6,034 bases of DNA from positions 1-6,034 of the forward strand of contig JANMYF010000275.1 of assembly GCA_031381685.1 (NCBI GenBank). Reading direction: 5' to 3'. This stretch comes from JANLQX01 sp031381685 (GTDB lineage Bacteria; Actinomycetota; Acidimicrobiia; Acidimicrobiales; JANYDT01). Below the pieces are notes generated by a model, which had not been told where the DNA came from, did no database searches, and was given only the letters and a program-made list of their open reading frames with translations. Shown in pieces: positions 5,527 through 6,034 of the stretch. The first letter of the stretch is position 1. Each line of letters begins with the position of its first letter. The translations under genes and the position numbers were made by a program.

Positions 5527-6034
5527 TCAGCCCCGCTTCGTCCGTTGAGGCTTCGCCGCGAGGACGCGAAGTGACCGCTCGAACTCCTGGGCAAGGATGA
5601 GCCTGGCTCCGTCGAGGGCAATCGGACGAATCGCATCGATGGCGGCGGCAAGTTCGTCGGGTCGACCCCGCCCGGCAAAGGACCGCCCCGTCTCGGACGC
5701 GAACAGCTCGACGAGTTCGTCGGCCGCTCGCGCCAGTCGGCGTCGGAGAAGTGCCGCAGCCTTCGCCCCGACATCGATGCTCACACCGGCATCGAGCATG
5801 CGAAGCGAGAGGTCGAGCAGGGCTCGGCTGGGAGCCACGAACGTTCCGTCCTCACGGCGATCGAGCAGCCCGGCATCGACGATCTCCCCGACGATGCGAT
5901 GGGGATGATGACCGAGGAGACCGTGGACCTCGGCACGTGTCATGGCTGCGGCGTCATCGTCGGCCCACCTGGCCCGGAGCACGTCGTCGACCCCCAACCA
6001 CTCGATGACGGACCGATGGTCCCGATTCCGTCCC
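5527..6034 (-). CDS. MerR-family transcriptional regulator, C-terminal part (5' end beyond right edge)
   Basis: An open frame enters from the right edge and gives 168 residues before a TGA at 5527. No good start is needed inside the window: the frame is open upstream through RSVIEWLGVDDVLRARW, and a TTG at 5997 is not credible as a start. The visible part resembles the C-terminal region of a group of actinobacterial MerR regulators. These have an end-of-dimerisation-helix segment leading into (V)xxWLGxDDxLxxxW, then a small winged-helix-like segment (MTRAEVHGLLG to DAGLLDRREDGTF), then a helical bundle (LLDLSLRMLDAGVSIDVG and beyond) ending at an Arg/Lys-rich tail. The DNA-binding HTH domain would lie off-window. 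The assignment rests on overall pattern, not on the HTH, and is less certain than for the other genes. The gene sits 22 bp upstream of the MFS gene on the same strand, so it is a candidate regulator of that gene. Confidence 0.65.
   Translation of the reverse strand, partial: GRNRDHRSVIEWLGVDDVLRARWADDDAAAMTRAEVHGLLGHHPHRIVGEIVDAGLLDRREDGTFVAPSRALLDLSLRMLDAGVSIDVGAKAAALLRRRLARAADELVELFASETGRSFAGRGRPDELAAAIDAIRPIALDGARLILAQEFERSLRVLAAKPQRTKRG

Noticed and set aside
5527..5997. Complete small protein starting at TTG 5997
   Set aside because: The frame stays open to the right edge with sequence continuous with the family pattern, so this is the end of a longer regulator and not a separate small gene.

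Overview
The window looks like chromosomal DNA of a high-G+C actinobacterium. The G+C content is roughly two thirds by eye, GTG starts are common, and TANNNT -10 boxes sit directly in front of start codons, as in leaderless actinobacterial mRNAs. The gene set (ETF, type III CoA-transferase, MCT-like MFS transporter, MerR-type regulator) would suit an Acidimicrobiia- or mycobacteria-like acyl-CoA-rich lifestyle, but the exact lineage cannot be read from the sequence. There is no sign of phage, IS element, CRISPR array, rRNA or tRNA.

Layout from left to right. (1) The first 30 codons of an electron-transfer flavoprotein beta subunit (etfB) run leftward out of the window, behind a well-formed promoter and a structured leader. 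(2) A YegS/DAGK-type lipid kinase gene runs rightward, diverging from etfB. (3) A SAM-dependent methyltransferase runs leftward, convergent with the kinase and separated from it by a short hairpin. (4) A cytoplasmic glycerophosphodiester phosphodiesterase (GDPD) runs leftward, upstream of the methyltransferase. (5) A 120-bp divergent promoter region carries two leaderless-type -10 boxes and a 15-bp-period direct repeat. (6) A CaiB/BaiF type III CoA-transferase runs rightward. (7) An MFS transporter of the monocarboxylate/oxalate-formate type runs leftward, convergent with the CoA-transferase. (8) The C-terminal part of a MerR-family regulator runs leftward and off the right edge, ending 22 bp before the transporter start.

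How the genes may work together. The right half could be a small carboxylate module: the transporter imports an organic acid, the CoA-transferase activates it as a CoA thioester, and the regulator controls uptake. The ETF beta subunit at the left edge would accept electrons from acyl-CoA dehydrogenases. The lipid kinase and the GDPD both touch phospholipid or glycerol-phosphate turnover, but they are not in one operon. These links are inference from gene content and proximity. No clearly novel defence or mobile system is visible. The most informative non-coding signals are the repeated TANNNT-to-start spacing, the direct repeats between GDPD and the CoA-transferase, and the palindromes at the etfB promoter.
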